Positions 6,603 to 14,639 of a stretch of 64,000 bases of DNA are shown in pieces. This stretch comes from WHSW01 sp963777775 (GTDB lineage Bacteria; Actinomycetota; Thermoleophilia; Solirubrobacterales; 70-9), in assembly GCA_963777775.1 (NCBI GenBank), contig CAVZRL010000005.1, positions 62,001 through 126,000 of the forward strand. Reading direction: 5' to 3'. How positions within the stretch are numbered: the first letter of the stretch is position 1; each line of letters starts with the position of its first letter. A program made the position numbers and the translations under genes. Below the pieces are notes generated by a model that saw only the letters and a program-made list of their open reading frames with translations, had not been told where the DNA came from and searched no databases.

Positions 6603-6740
6603 CTAGGCGGCTGGCGGCACGGGGCACCGCTCGAGGGGGTGCGGACCCTGGCAACGCGGGCAACGCCAAGTCACCTTGACCGGCGCCGGCTTTCGCGCCC
6701 GCCGTTGCTTGAAGGGCTTCCACGGGCGTTGCTTGATCAT
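6603..6740 (-). CDS. 45-residue zinc-knuckle-like basic protein
   Basis: Starts MIKQRPWKPFKQRRARKP and carries CPRCQGPHPLERC, a C-x2-C-x3-H-x4-C arrangement close to the CCHC zinc knuckle of nucleic-acid-binding proteins. The basic N-terminus fits RNA or DNA binding. It starts 18 nt after the stop of the gene at 6759-7022 (an in-frame GTG two codons earlier is possible), so the two are probably co-transcribed. Coding support comes from the motif and the clean frame; there is no experimental evidence. Confidence 0.55.
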   Translation of the reverse strand: MIKQRPWKPFKQRRARKPAPVKVTWRCPRCQGPHPLERCPVPPAA

Positions 6741-6758
6741 GTGCACCGCGTCCAGCCC

Positions 6759-7022
6759 CTAGACCCGCTTGACCGGGATTCGCGGCGGTGGCAGCTGCTC
6801 GGCGACAAGCTCGGCGACTGCCGCCAGGTCGATCAGGCTCTGCCGAAGCGCGTAGGGCGCCCCGATCTCGCGCTGCGTGATTGCGTGCTCGGCGGCGCGC
6901 ACGGCTTCCATCCGGGCGCGTAGGACCGCCTGTAGCCCTTTCCGCCGGGGTCGGTCGATCTCCTTCTGTCGCTCGACGTCGCGGTGGGCGGCGGGGGCTG
7001 CCACGAGGGCATTCTGACGCAA
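6759..7022 (-). CDS. hypothetical helical protein of the element
   Basis: 87 residues from a TTG; the frame stays open upstream and a GTG six codons inside is an alternative. Highly charged and helical (HRDVERQKEIDRPRRKGLQ and ALRQSLIDLAAVAELVAEQL). No cysteines, no membrane segment, no family recognised. Located between the right arm-type repeats and the zinc-knuckle ORF; a structural or regulatory gene of the element is possible. Confidence 0.45.
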   Translation of the reverse strand: MRQNALVAAPAAHRDVERQKEIDRPRRKGLQAVLRARMEAVRAAEHAITQREIGAPYALRQSLIDLAAVAELVAEQLPPPRIPVKRV

Positions 7023-7038
7023 TCCTGGGACGCTGAAA

Positions 7039-7060
7039 CTGCTAACGGATTTGCTAACGG
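7039..7060 (+). repeat. tandem TGCTAACGG repeats near right att
   Basis: CTGCTAACGG at 7039-7048 and TTGCTAACGG at 7051-7060, the same orientation and motif as the pair at 3317-3337 by the other end of the element. Confidence 0.55.
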
Positions 7061-7176
7061 ACGTAGCCGGAATGCCCGGAAACGAGCCGACTCAACCCGA
7101 CAGTGATCCGCCGCGAATCGTGCGCTATGCAGCGGTTTCCGGAAACCAGCCGATTCGGGCAGACGAGCGCAATCGC

Positions 7177-7218
7177 ATTATGAGTCCGCTGCTCTGACCA
7201 GCTGAGCTACCGGCCCTG
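7177..7218. repeat. att site, distal (42-bp tRNA fragment)
   Basis: A perfect copy of 3222-3263. It is not a functional tRNA: it lacks the whole 3' half (T-arm and acceptor 3' strand). To its right lies sequence that should be the ancestral upstream region of the tRNA. Confidence 0.85.
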
Positions 7219-7225
7219 GCTCCTG

Positions 7226-7231
7226 ATTATC
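7226..7231 (-). promoter_or_regulatory. stranded ancestral tRNA promoter (-10 GATAAT)
   Basis: On the minus strand GATAAT lies 10 nt before the 5' end of the truncated tRNA copy, the expected place for the original tRNA promoter. The intact tRNA now takes its upstream region from the element. Confidence 0.4.
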
Positions 7232-7302
7232 GGTCGTGCGTGCGGCTTCCTGCTCGGCGAAGAGATAATCGCTCCCGAACACCTGTTCGATAGGCTGGTC
7301 CG

Positions 7303-7554
7303 GTGTCCCGCTGCGACTTCTGCGGCAGCCGAATGGTTCGCTGGGTCCACCCGGCCGAGCGCGAGTGGTCGGCGTGCGAGAAGTGCCACCTCGCAATCGA
7401 GGCCGACGACCGGGAGGTGCTCCTCGACCGAGCCTCGCTGATCCCGGTGCCGCGGACGGTGCCGGATCGCTACGCGCCCCAATTCCTCGAACGTGCTCGG
7501 CGCTTGCATTTCGAGTTCTGGGAGACGCGCTCGGGAGCGCCTCGGCGGACTTGA
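7303..7554 (+). CDS. small zinc-ribbon protein
   Basis: 83 residues from GTG. Two CxxC pairs, CDFCGSRMVRW and CEKCHLAIEADD, make a zinc ribbon in the first 35 residues; the rest is a short helical part (YAPQFLERARRLHFEFW). TAGGCT lies 6 nt before the GTG and there is no Shine-Dalgarno site, so it is probably leaderless. No specific family known to me. It lies just outside the integrated element. Confidence 0.65.
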   Translation: MSRCDFCGSRMVRWVHPAEREWSACEKCHLAIEADDREVLLDRASLIPVPRTVPDRYAPQFLERARRLHFEFWETRSGAPRRT

Positions 7555-7569
7555 GCCGTCGGCAGCCGC

Positions 7570-7575
7570 GATACT
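7570..7575 (+). promoter_or_regulatory. leaderless promoter -10 box GATACT
   Basis: GATACT ends 10 nt before the ATG at 7586, in the same GCGATACTGC context as the box before array 1. Confidence 0.5.
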
Positions 7576-7585
7576 GCCCCGGCTG

Positions 7586-7984
7586 ATGTCGGAGCAGAAC
7601 GTCGAGATCGTGCGCGCCGCGATCGCCGCGTACAACCGACGTGACTGGGGCGGCGTGCTGCGAGGCGCGGCACCGGACTTCGAGCTTGACTGGTCGCGGG
7701 CGATCGGCCCGTACCGGGGCGTCTACCGCCTCGATCAGGCGCGGTCCCTGCTCGAGATGTTCAACGAGGCTTTCGAGTCCGCCCGCTTCGAGCCCGAGGA
7801 GTTCATCGACGACCGAGAAACGGTCGTAGTCGGATGGACGCTCCACACGGTGGGACGCGATGGGATCGAGGTCTCGGCGCGTGGTGCCTGGCTCTGGGCC
7901 TTCCGTGATCGCGTGCCCGTTCGGCTCTGCCTGTATCAGGAGCTCGGGGCAGCGCTCGAAGCCGCCGGGCTCGCCGTGGATTAG
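7586..7984 (+). CDS. solitary SnoaL-like protein
   Basis: 132 residues. Head MSEQNVEIVRAAIAAYNRRD, tail AALEAAGLAVD, a variant of the array ends. The centre (GAAPDFELDWSRAIGPYRGV, then RGAWLWAFRDRVPVRLCLYQ) closely resembles the frameshifted cassette at 44993-45387, so the two are recent paralogues outside and inside an array. The tail DNA keeps the GAAGCCGCCGGGCT core. Own leaderless promoter, no downstream cassette; the next gene is convergent. Confidence 0.85.
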   Translation: MSEQNVEIVRAAIAAYNRRDWGGVLRGAAPDFELDWSRAIGPYRGVYRLDQARSLLEMFNEAFESARFEPEEFIDDRETVVVGWTLHTVGRDGIEVSARGAWLWAFRDRVPVRLCLYQELGAALEAAGLAVD

Positions 7985-7999
7985 GCGGGCGGCTCGAGC

Positions 8000-8404
8000 T
8001 CAGAGCTCCGCGATCATCCGCTCGGCTTGGGTGATCTGCCGTCGGATCATCTGAAGCTGTTCGGTCATCACCTGCTGCGTCTCCACGTGCACCGCCTTCG
8101 CCTGGTCGTGAAGGGCCTTGGCGGCGACGTCGACGGCGTCCTTCTCGCGGTCCGAGCTCAGCGAGCTCTTCACGTCCGAGAGCCGGTTCGTGATCACGCG
8201 ATGCGTCTTGCGCACCACCGCCTCCTGGCGGTTTCGCAACCGCAGGGTGCGCCTCTCGTTGGCTTGCAGGGCAGCGTGCTGCTGCTTCAGCCACCGCCTC
8301 AACTCGCGCCGAGCCCCCTTGGCCTGTGCCGCGACGGGAGAGAGGAGCAGGATCGATCCGACGCCGAGCGGAGCCGACTTGAGGAGTTCGTTTCGTGTGA
8401 TCAT
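8000..8404 (-). CDS. secreted coiled-coil protein
   Basis: 134 residues from the internal ATG (MITRNELLKSAPLGVGS). The N-terminal 30 residues form a signal peptide (SILLLSPVAAQAKG). The rest is a long amphipathic helix rich in Arg, Gln and Ala without proline (VITNRLSDVKSSLSSDREK and HDQAKAVHVETQQVMTEQLQ), a probable coiled coil. No cysteine, no family recognised. An upstream extension in the same frame is arginine-rich and unlikely. Confidence 0.6.
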   Translation of the reverse strand: MITRNELLKSAPLGVGSILLLSPVAAQAKGARRELRRWLKQQHAALQANERRTLRLRNRQEAVVRKTHRVITNRLSDVKSSLSSDREKDAVDVAAKALHDQAKAVHVETQQVMTEQLQMIRRQITQAERMIAEL

Positions 8405-8471
8405 CGCGATGATCTTAGGACCTGGAACGGCGCGGCGGACGACGGTTGACCTGGGTCGCCGGCGCGGGCGA

Positions 8472-10073
8472 CTAAGCGTTGGCGCGCTCCGCCGGTTGTC
8501 GACCACGGATCAGGTCGGCCGCCTTCTCGGCGATCATCACGGTCGGCGCGTGCGTGTTGCCGCCAGGGATGACCGGAAAGATCGAGGCGTCGGCGACGCG
8601 CAGACGCTCGACCCCGTGCACGCGAAGCTGAGAGTCGACCACGGCCCCGTCGGCATCGTCGCTCATCCGGCAGGTGCCGGACGGGTGATAGAGCAGGAAC
8701 AGCCGGCGGCGTAGGTCGGCCTCGAGTGCGTCGCGCTCGCGCGCCTGCGGGCCCGGCCGCAGCTCCCTGACCACCGCCTGCTGGAGCGGAGCCTGGGCTG
8801 CGATCTCGCGCGCCAGCTCCATCCCCGCGACCAGCGAGTCGACGTCGGCGGGGGCGGCGAGCGAGTTGGTCAGGATGCGCGGCTTGTCCGCCGGTTCGGT
8901 CGAGCGCAGGCGCACCGAGCCACGCGACTCGGGGCTGACCAGCACCGGCCCGATCACCATCGCGTCGCCGTCGAACTCCTCGCGCCCGTGGTCCTCGAAG
9001 TAGGCACCGCCCATGTGGAACTGGATGTCAGCGGCGGGCAGGCCGGGGCGAGTGCGCACGAACGCGACCACCTCGGCGACCGTTGAGGTCAGCGGTCCGC
9101 TGCGGCGCAGCAGCCACTCGGCGAGGAACTTCGGCTTCTCGGCCCCGTACAGGGTCTGCTCGCCGCGAACCTCCCACAGCATCGAGACCGCGGGGTGGTC
9201 CTGGAGGTTCTCTCCGACGCCGGCCAGCTCGTGCCGCACGTCGATCCCGAGCTCGTTCAGGTGCTCGGGCGGGCCGATGCCCGAGAGCATCAGGATCTGG
9301 GGCGAGCAGATCGCCCCCGCGCAGAGCACTACCTCGCGCTCAGCCCGCTCGAGCTTCGCGCCGCCCCGGCGGGTCCGGTAGCGAACGCCGACCGCGCGCC
9401 CGCCCTCGAGCTCGATTCCGAGCGCCGTGGCGCCGGTGACCAGCTCGAGGTTCGCCCGGCGCAGCACCGGGCGCAGGAAGCCGTCGGCGGCGCTCCAACG
9501 CCGGCCGTTGCGCTGGGTGACCTGGAACATCGAGACCCCGTCCTGCTCGGGTCCGTTGTAATCGTCGACCCGCGGGATCCCGGCGGCGGCGCTGGCGCCC
9601 AGCAGGCGCCGGTCCAAAGGCCGCGGCGAGCGCTGGTCCTCGACCCGCAGCTCGCCGCCGGTGCGGTGGAACTCCGAGGCGCCGCGTGAGTTGTCCTCGG
9701 AGCGCAGGAAGTAGGGCAGGACGTCCGCCCAGCCCCAGCCCGGAGCGCCCTGGCGCTCCCAGAGGTCGTAGTCGAGCGGGCGCCCGCGGACGTAGAGCAT
9801 CGCGTTCATCGAGCTCGACCCGCCGACCGACTTGCCGCGCGGGATGTAGAGCGAGCGGCCGTCGACGTGCGGCTCGGGATCGGTGGCAAAGTTCCAGTCC
9901 AGCCCGGTCTCGAACTGGTTCGCGAACCCGGCCGGGATCTTGATGTTCGGATGGCGGTCGCGGCCTCCGGCCTCGAGCAGCAGCACGCGCGTCCCGGGGT
10001 CCTCGCTGAGCCTGTTGGCGAGCACGCAGCCCGCCGAGCCGGCGCCCACGATCACGTAGTCGGCCGTCGGCAC
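8472..10073 (-). CDS. GMC-family FAD-dependent oxidoreductase (choline dehydrogenase-like)
   Basis: 533 residues, normal family length. Oxidises an alcohol with FAD; the substrate is undefined. N-terminal Rossmann motif VIVGAGSAGCVLANRLS with the adenine-binding E of LLLEAGG; GMC signature 1 GGSSSMNAMLYVRG; GMC signature 2 CSPQILMLSGIGP; C-terminal HPSGTCRM and GGNTHAPTVMIAEKAADL. The second active-site position is His where choline dehydrogenases usually have Asn, so an alcohol dehydrogenase-type member is more likely than a choline oxidase. Start GTG with TAGGAT 6 nt upstream (leaderless). Convergent with the gene at 7586. Confidence 0.88.
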   Translation of the reverse strand: MPTADYVIVGAGSAGCVLANRLSEDPGTRVLLLEAGGRDRHPNIKIPAGFANQFETGLDWNFATDPEPHVDGRSLYIPRGKSVGGSSSMNAMLYVRGRPLDYDLWERQGAPGWGWADVLPYFLRSEDNSRGASEFHRTGGELRVEDQRSPRPLDRRLLGASAAAGIPRVDDYNGPEQDGVSMFQVTQRNGRRWSAADGFLRPVLRRANLELVTGATALGIELEGGRAVGVRYRTRRGGAKLERAEREVVLCAGAICSPQILMLSGIGPPEHLNELGIDVRHELAGVGENLQDHPAVSMLWEVRGEQTLYGAEKPKFLAEWLLRRSGPLTSTVAEVVAFVRTRPGLPAADIQFHMGGAYFEDHGREEFDGDAMVIGPVLVSPESRGSVRLRSTEPADKPRILTNSLAAPADVDSLVAGMELAREIAAQAPLQQAVVRELRPGPQARERDALEADLRRRLFLLYHPSGTCRMSDDADGAVVDSQLRVHGVERLRVADASIFPVIPGGNTHAPTVMIAEKAADLIRGRQPAERANA

Positions 10074-10126
10074 GCCGCCATCCTATGCGGCCGGCGACGA
10101 GCGGCCGCAGCGTCACCGAGCCCGGA

Positions 10127-11128
10127 TCAGCAGCTGTCGGCGACGCGGTCGATCGCGGCCTCGAGCTCGGCGGCGCTGAATGCACCCTCGATCCGGGTGT
10201 CGATCCTGCCGTCGCAGTCGATCACGTAGAGCCACGGCTCGGTCGGCAGTCCGAAGGCCTCGACCTGGGGTCGCAGCCTCGGCGGCTTGTTGTCCTCGTA
10301 GATCTCCATGTGGATGAAGGCGGCGTCGTCGTCGTCGCGGTCGCGCTTTACCTGCTCGGCGATATCGACGACCGGCCCACAGACCCGGCTCTGGCAGAGC
10401 GCGGGGGTGGCGAAGAGCAGCACGACCGGCTGCTTACCGAGCACGTCGGCGAGGTCCTCGTCGTGCATCGTCCCGGGCGGGATCCGGGTGTCGATCTCCT
10501 CGATGCTCGCCACCTCGTCAGCGGTCGGGGTGTGGACCTTGGGAGCAGGGTCGCCCGGTCCCGGGACCAGGTCGGTCTTGCGGACGATGATGCTCGGCAC
10601 GCGGGCGGCGGCGAGCTCGCCGTCGCGGTCGACGAGCGCCACCAGGCGCCACTCGCCCGGCTCGTCGAGCTGTAGGTCGGTGACGTAGACGGCCTTCGCC
10701 GCGTCGGGGTCGGAAGCGGTGTTCTCGGCGGTGAATGCGGCCTCGGTCTCGAGGCTCTCGGCCCGGGCGGGAAACGGGCCGCGGACCTCGCCCGAGGAAA
10801 CGGGGGCGGCGTAGATCGCGACCTCGGCATCGGTGATCTGCTCACGGTCGACGGTGAAGACGCCGAACCCGAAGCGGTTGCTGCCCTCGGTGAAGACCTG
10901 CCCGGCGGGCGAGATGACGAGGTCGTCGGCGGGTGTCGCGTCAGCGACCAGGTCCTCGAGCGAGCTCCCGTCGGGCGGCGGGAAGGACGCGGCGTCGGGG
11001 GCGGCAGCAGACGACTCGGCGTTCGATTCGCCGTCGCCGTCGCCGCCGCAGCCACTCGCCGCGAGCGCCAGGCTGCCGGCGAGGGTCAGCGCGAGTACGG
11101 TGGCGCCTCGGCTTGCTCTCGTTCGCAC
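10127..11128 (-). CDS. lipoprotein with C-terminal thioredoxin-like domain
   Basis: 333 residues from GTG. Lipobox LALAASGC at residues ~15-22, then a Ser/Ala/Asp-rich linker. The N-terminal domain (about 50-200) is beta-rich and of unknown family; the C-terminal domain (about 215-333) has VVLLFATPALCQSRVC, a C-x4-C active site like Sco1/peroxiredoxin-type folds, and ends with another Cys. Expected to sit on the outer face of the membrane; a redox or metal-delivery role is inferred. Divergent from the SDR gene at 11213. Confidence 0.72.
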   Translation of the reverse strand: MRTRASRGATVLALTLAGSLALAASGCGGDGDGESNAESSAAAPDAASFPPPDGSSLEDLVADATPADDLVISPAGQVFTEGSNRFGFGVFTVDREQITDAEVAIYAAPVSSGEVRGPFPARAESLETEAAFTAENTASDPDAAKAVYVTDLQLDEPGEWRLVALVDRDGELAAARVPSIIVRKTDLVPGPGDPAPKVHTPTADEVASIEEIDTRIPPGTMHDEDLADVLGKQPVVLLFATPALCQSRVCGPVVDIAEQVKRDRDDDDAAFIHMEIYEDNKPPRLRPQVEAFGLPTEPWLYVIDCDGRIDTRIEGAFSAAELEAAIDRVADSC

Positions 11129-11212
11129 CGGCGGCAGGCTAGCGAGCGCGGCTAACGCGTCGCTAAGGCGGGCGCCGATAGGGTGCGCGAACAGCGAGGG
11201 CGAAGGAGGAGC

Positions 11213-11935
11213 ATGGCGGAGCGGGCGGCGCTGATCACCGGTGGCTCGAGCGGGATCGGGCTCGCGATCGCGCGGGCGCTGGGCGAGGACGGCTACGGGG
11301 TGACGATCTCCGGCCGGCGCCCTGAGAAGCTCGAAGCGGCGGCGACGGAGCTCGCCGGCGACGGCCTCGACGTCCATCACCACCCGGCCCAGATGACCGC
11401 CGAGGAGGAGATCGAGGCGCTGTTTGACGCCCACCGCGAGCGTTTTGGCCGGCTCGACGTGCTCGCCAACAACGCCGGAGTCGGGATCGGCGAGGCGATG
11501 GACTCGCTGACCGCGAAGAAGGTCGACATCCAGATCGATGCCAACTTGCGCGGCCTGATCCTCGCCACTCGCGACGGGCTGCCGATGCTGCGCGAGGCCG
11601 GCGCCGAGCACGGCAAGGCGCTGATCGCCAATACGGCCTCGATCGCCGGCAAGCGCGGGCAGGGATGGCTGTCGGTCTACTCGGCGACCAAGGCGGGGGT
11701 GATCGGTTTCAGCCAGGCGACGCAGAAGGAATGCGACGGCCAGGGGATCCAGGTGACGGCGCTCTGCCCGGGGTTCGTCGATACGCCGATGACCGAGTTC
11801 GTCCGCGAGCACGTCGCCCAGGAGAAGATGATCCGGCCCGAGGACATCGCCGCGTCGGTGCGCTTCCTGCTCAGCACCTCGCCGGCCTGCCTGGTGCCGG
11901 AGATCGTCTTCATGCGACCCGGCGAGGGGTTCTAG
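11213..11935 (+). CDS. short-chain dehydrogenase/reductase
   Basis: 240 residues. Classical SDR with the TGGSSGIGLAIARAL nucleotide-binding loop, NNAGVG, a catalytic Ser in NTASIAG and the YSATK (Y-x3-K) active site. An Arg in SGRRPEK after the second strand favours NADP(H). The ATG is preceded by AAGGAGGA, one of the few strong ribosome sites in the window. The substrate is unknown; a 3-oxoacyl or alcohol dehydrogenase role is equally possible. Overlaps the end of the convergent gene by 4 bases. Confidence 0.85.
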   Translation: MAERAALITGGSSGIGLAIARALGEDGYGVTISGRRPEKLEAAATELAGDGLDVHHHPAQMTAEEEIEALFDAHRERFGRLDVLANNAGVGIGEAMDSLTAKKVDIQIDANLRGLILATRDGLPMLREAGAEHGKALIANTASIAGKRGQGWLSVYSATKAGVIGFSQATQKECDGQGIQVTALCPGFVDTPMTEFVREHVAQEKMIRPEDIAASVRFLLSTSPACLVPEIVFMRPGEGF

Positions 11936-12444
11936 CTTCCGGGCCGGAGCGGCGCACCGAGCGCCTGCTCGGTGGCGGCGAGGAGGTCGCGCCGGGGCCG
12001 GCGCCGGATTCGGATGCGCTCCGCCTCCGGCTCGGGGACGGCGAGTTCGGGCGCCGGCTCGGGGCAGGCGGCGAGTTGGGCGCGCTCGGCGCGGATCTGG
12101 GCCGCGAGCTCGGCGATCGGGGTCCGCTCGAGCTCAGGGTCGAGGTCGAGGCTGCGCTCGAGCAGCATGCGTAGGGCGCCGACCTCGCGCCGGGTGGCGC
12201 GCCGGGGGCGGCGTGCCCCGGTGTACTCGTCCCAGGCGCGGGCGAAGCTGGCGACGCTGGTCCGGCCGCCGTTTCGGTGCGCGGCGAGCATTGGGCAGAC
12301 GCCCCCCGAGTGCGGGTCGACGTAGGCGCCGACGATGATCCGGTTGGCGGCGATCCCGCGCAGCATCGCCTCTCGGGTGTGGCGGGGCAGCCGCTCGACC
12401 GCGACCCGCAGGCGCCTGGCTGGATCGCGCCTCTTGCGTCGCAT
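11932..12444 (-). CDS. conserved actinobacterial protein of unknown function
   Basis: 170 residues. N-terminal half with a distinctive conserved block (HTREAMLRGIAANRIIVGAY followed by DPHSGGVCPMLAAHRNGGRT and FARAWDEYTG) that I have seen as a conserved hypothetical of Actinobacteria; the C-terminal half is a Glu/Arg-rich linker-like helix. No catalytic motif is visible. It begins close to the divergently read glycosyltransferase gene. Confidence 0.6.
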   Translation of the reverse strand: MRRKRRDPARRLRVAVERLPRHTREAMLRGIAANRIIVGAYVDPHSGGVCPMLAAHRNGGRTSVASFARAWDEYTGARRPRRATRREVGALRMLLERSLDLDPELERTPIAELAAQIRAERAQLAACPEPAPELAVPEPEAERIRIRRRPRRDLLAATEQALGAPLRPGS

Positions 12445-12546
12445 GGTGACAATGGTCGGCGAGGTGGCGACGGCGGCGAGATCGGCCCTGGGTCGGGGAA
12501 ACGGATCTTGCATCGACGTGGCTCGGGTGGCGGGGGTGGCGGGGCG

Positions 12547-13737
12547 TTGAGCGGCGGGCGGTTCCTGGTCGCGGCGTTCGGGGACGCCGGGCACGCGTTC
12601 CCGGCGGTAGGGCTCGCCCGGGCCCTCGTCGCGCGCGGCAACGAGGTCGTGGTCGAGACGTGGGAGCACTGGCGCGAGGCGGTCGAGGGCGAGGGAATCG
12701 GGTTCGCGGCCGCGCAGGAGTACAGGACCTTCCCGCCGCCCGCACCGGGCGTCGACGGCCCCTCGGCCGCCGATGCGGCGCTGGCGCTGCTTCCCTACCT
12801 GCGCGAGCAGCGGTTCGACGCTGTGGTGAGCGACATCCTGACGCTGGCGCCGACGCTCGCCGCCGAGCGGGCCGGACTGCGCCGGGCGACCCTGATCCCG
12901 CACGTCTACCCGGTGCACGAGCCGGGGCTGCCGTTCTTTGCCTTCGGCGCGCTGGCGCCGCGCACGGCGATCGGGCGGGCGGTGTGGCGCGGGGCGCTGC
13001 CGCTGTTGATGGGTGGCTTGCGGCGCGGGCGCGAGGAGCTCAACCGCTCGCGCGAGCTGGTCGGGCTCGGGCCGAGCGAGCGCTTTCACGGCGCGATCAG
13101 CGAGCGGCTGGCCCTGGTCGCAACCTTCCCCCAGCTCGAGTACCCGCGCCGCTGGCCCGGCCACGTTCGCGTCACCGGTCCGATCGGGTTCGAGCTGCCA
13201 TACGGCGACGTCGGGCTGCCCGGCGGCGAGGGGCCGCTGGTCGTGGTCGCGCCGTCGACCGCCCAGGATCCCGAGTGCCGGCTCCTGCGGGTGGCGCTCG
13301 AGGCGCTCGCCGACGAGCCGGTGAGGGTGCTGGCGACGACCAACCGGTGGGTGCCCGTGCGGCCGCTGGCGACGGTGCCGCCGAACGCGGTGCTGGTCGA
13401 GTGGCTCGGCTACACGCAGGCGATGGAAGCGGCGGATCTGGTCATCTGCCATGGCGGCCACGGGACGGTCGCGCGGGCGCTCGGCGCCGGCAAGCCGGTG
13501 CTCTGCTGCCCCGCGGTCGGCGACATGACCGAGAACGGGGCGCGGGTCGCGTGGTCGGGGTCCGGGCTTTCGCTGCCCTGGCGCTTGCTCGGCCGCGGCT
13601 CGCTGCGGGCCGCGGTGCGCCGGCTGCTCGCCGACGGGTCGTTTCGAGCCCGGGCGGGCGAAATCGCCGCCTGGGGTCGCGAGCACGACGGGGCGCGGCG
13701 GGGCGCGGAGCTGGTTGAGGAGCTGGCGCAAGCTTAG
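12547..13737 (+). CDS. UDP-sugar-type glycosyltransferase (GT1, MGT-like)
   Basis: 396 residues from TTG. GT-B fold transferase that moves a sugar from an NDP-sugar to a small acceptor. N-terminal acceptor domain begins GGRFLVAAFGDAGHAFPAVG (GHxxP-like loop with the catalytic His); C-terminal donor site PPNAVLVEWLGYTQ and CHGGHGTVARALGAGKPVLC with GDMTENGARV match the GT1 signature (H-G-G-x-G-T). Upstream in-frame sequence is Gly/Arg-rich and unlikely to be coding, which supports the TTG. Acceptor unknown. No clustered biosynthetic genes. Confidence 0.82.
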   Translation: MSGGRFLVAAFGDAGHAFPAVGLARALVARGNEVVVETWEHWREAVEGEGIGFAAAQEYRTFPPPAPGVDGPSAADAALALLPYLREQRFDAVVSDILTLAPTLAAERAGLRRATLIPHVYPVHEPGLPFFAFGALAPRTAIGRAVWRGALPLLMGGLRRGREELNRSRELVGLGPSERFHGAISERLALVATFPQLEYPRRWPGHVRVTGPIGFELPYGDVGLPGGEGPLVVVAPSTAQDPECRLLRVALEALADEPVRVLATTNRWVPVRPLATVPPNAVLVEWLGYTQAMEAADLVICHGGHGTVARALGAGKPVLCCPAVGDMTENGARVAWSGSGLSLPWRLLGRGSLRAAVRRLLADGSFRARAGEIAAWGREHDGARRGAELVEELAQA

Positions 13738-13845
13738 GATCACCCGGGCGCGAGACTTGCTGCCGACACACTTTCGCTTCATTCGCCGAATGCAGCGAAC
13801 ATGTGTTCGATTTTCTGTCCGGCGGGTACGTGAAAGTCCTCTGGC

Positions 13846-14523
13846 ATGGACCGTGCCTATCTCGCCCGACTGCTTGCAGATGGGCTCTCGCTGGACCAAA
13901 TCGGCACGATCGTCGGACGCCATCCTTCGACGGTGGCGTACTGGCTGGCCCGGCATGGCCTGAGGGCGAACGGGAGCGACAAACACTCGCCCCGAGGAGG
14001 CGTCCCTCGCGAGGAGCTCGCCGAGCTGGTTCGGCAGGGACATACGCTCGCCGTGATCGCCGAGAGACTCGACGTGAGCATCTCGTGCGTTCGATATTGG
14101 ATCAAGCGTTACGGGCTACCCCGGCCGCATGCGATTCGCCGCGACGAGATCAGCCGTGCCATCGAGGAGGGACGGAGGACGCTTCATCGGAAATGCAAGC
14201 GCCATGGTTGGACGGTGTTTGTGATCGAGAACAGCGGTCGGACACGCTGCCGGAAGTGCCGGATCGAGCGCGTCTCGCGATGGCGTCGCCGGACGAAGGC
14301 ACGTCTGGTGGAGGAGGCTGGCGGGAAATGCGAGATCTGCGGCTACGATCGCTGCCTGGCCGCGCTTCAGTTTCATCATCGGGATCCGAGCAAGAAGTCT
14401 TTCGCGCTATCGCTCAGAGGGAGAACCCGATCGATCGACAAGCTTCGAGCGGAGGCAGCCAAGTGCGCTCTGCTATGTGCGAACTGCCACGCCGCGGTGG
14501 AGGTGGGCCGGATCAAGCTGTAG
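13846..14523 (+). CDS. HTH-HNH endonuclease
   Basis: 225 residues. Two N-terminal helix-turn-helix units (LADGLSLDQIGTIVGRHPST near 10-30; LVRQGHTLAVIAERLDVSIS near 60-80) precede a basic linker and a cysteine-containing HNH-type domain: CRKC, CEICGYDR, ALQFHHRDPSKKSFAL, CALLCANCHAAVEVG. Proteins of this build occur widely in actinomycete chromosomes and phages and may be homing-type or phage-derived nucleases. It stands alone between a glycosyltransferase and tRNA-Asn. Target unknown. Confidence 0.75.
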   Translation: MDRAYLARLLADGLSLDQIGTIVGRHPSTVAYWLARHGLRANGSDKHSPRGGVPREELAELVRQGHTLAVIAERLDVSISCVRYWIKRYGLPRPHAIRRDEISRAIEEGRRTLHRKCKRHGWTVFVIENSGRTRCRKCRIERVSRWRRRTKARLVEEAGGKCEICGYDRCLAALQFHHRDPSKKSFALSLRGRTRSIDKLRAEAAKCALLCANCHAAVEVGRIKL

Positions 14524-14568
14524 CCGTAACATTCCCCGCGCGTGACACTTTCGCGAGCGTCGCGGCAG

Positions 14569-14639
14569 TCTCCCGTGATGTAACGGCAGCATGCTTGACT
14601 GTTAATCAAGTCGTACTGGTTCGAATCCAGTCGGGAGAG
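14569..14639 (+). tRNA. tRNA-Asn (GTT)
   Basis: 71 nt. Acceptor TCTCCCG/CGGGAGA, discriminator G (usual for Asn), anticodon loop CTGTTAA within a CTTGA/TCAAG stem, T-loop GGTTCGAATCC, no encoded CCA. No integration duplicate seen nearby. Confidence 0.92.

Larger units (their letters stand above)
3222..7218. mobile_element. defective integrated element in the tRNA(CAU) gene
   Basis: About 4 kb bounded by two perfect 42-bp direct repeats (3222-3263 and 7177-7218) matching the tRNA 5' half through the anticodon loop. It holds a tyrosine recombinase truncated at its N-terminus, tandem TTGCTAAC repeats at both ends, an HNH nuclease, two related secreted proteins and several very small ORFs. No capsid, tail or replication genes are seen. 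It could be a degraded satellite or genomic islet; excision would need a recombinase in trans. Confidence 0.75.

Noticed and set aside
7177..7218. Second tRNA gene
   Set aside because: Only the 5' half is present; T-arm and acceptor 3' strand are missing. It is an att duplicate.
10127..11812. 561-codon reading for the thioredoxin-like lipoprotein
   Set aside because: The N-terminal 228 codons lie antisense to the SDR gene; the lipoprotein signal begins at GTG 11128.
12277..12546. Longer N-terminus for the glycosyltransferase
   Set aside because: The extension overlaps the divergent gene and is Gly/Arg-rich; the family N-terminus starts right after TTG 12547.
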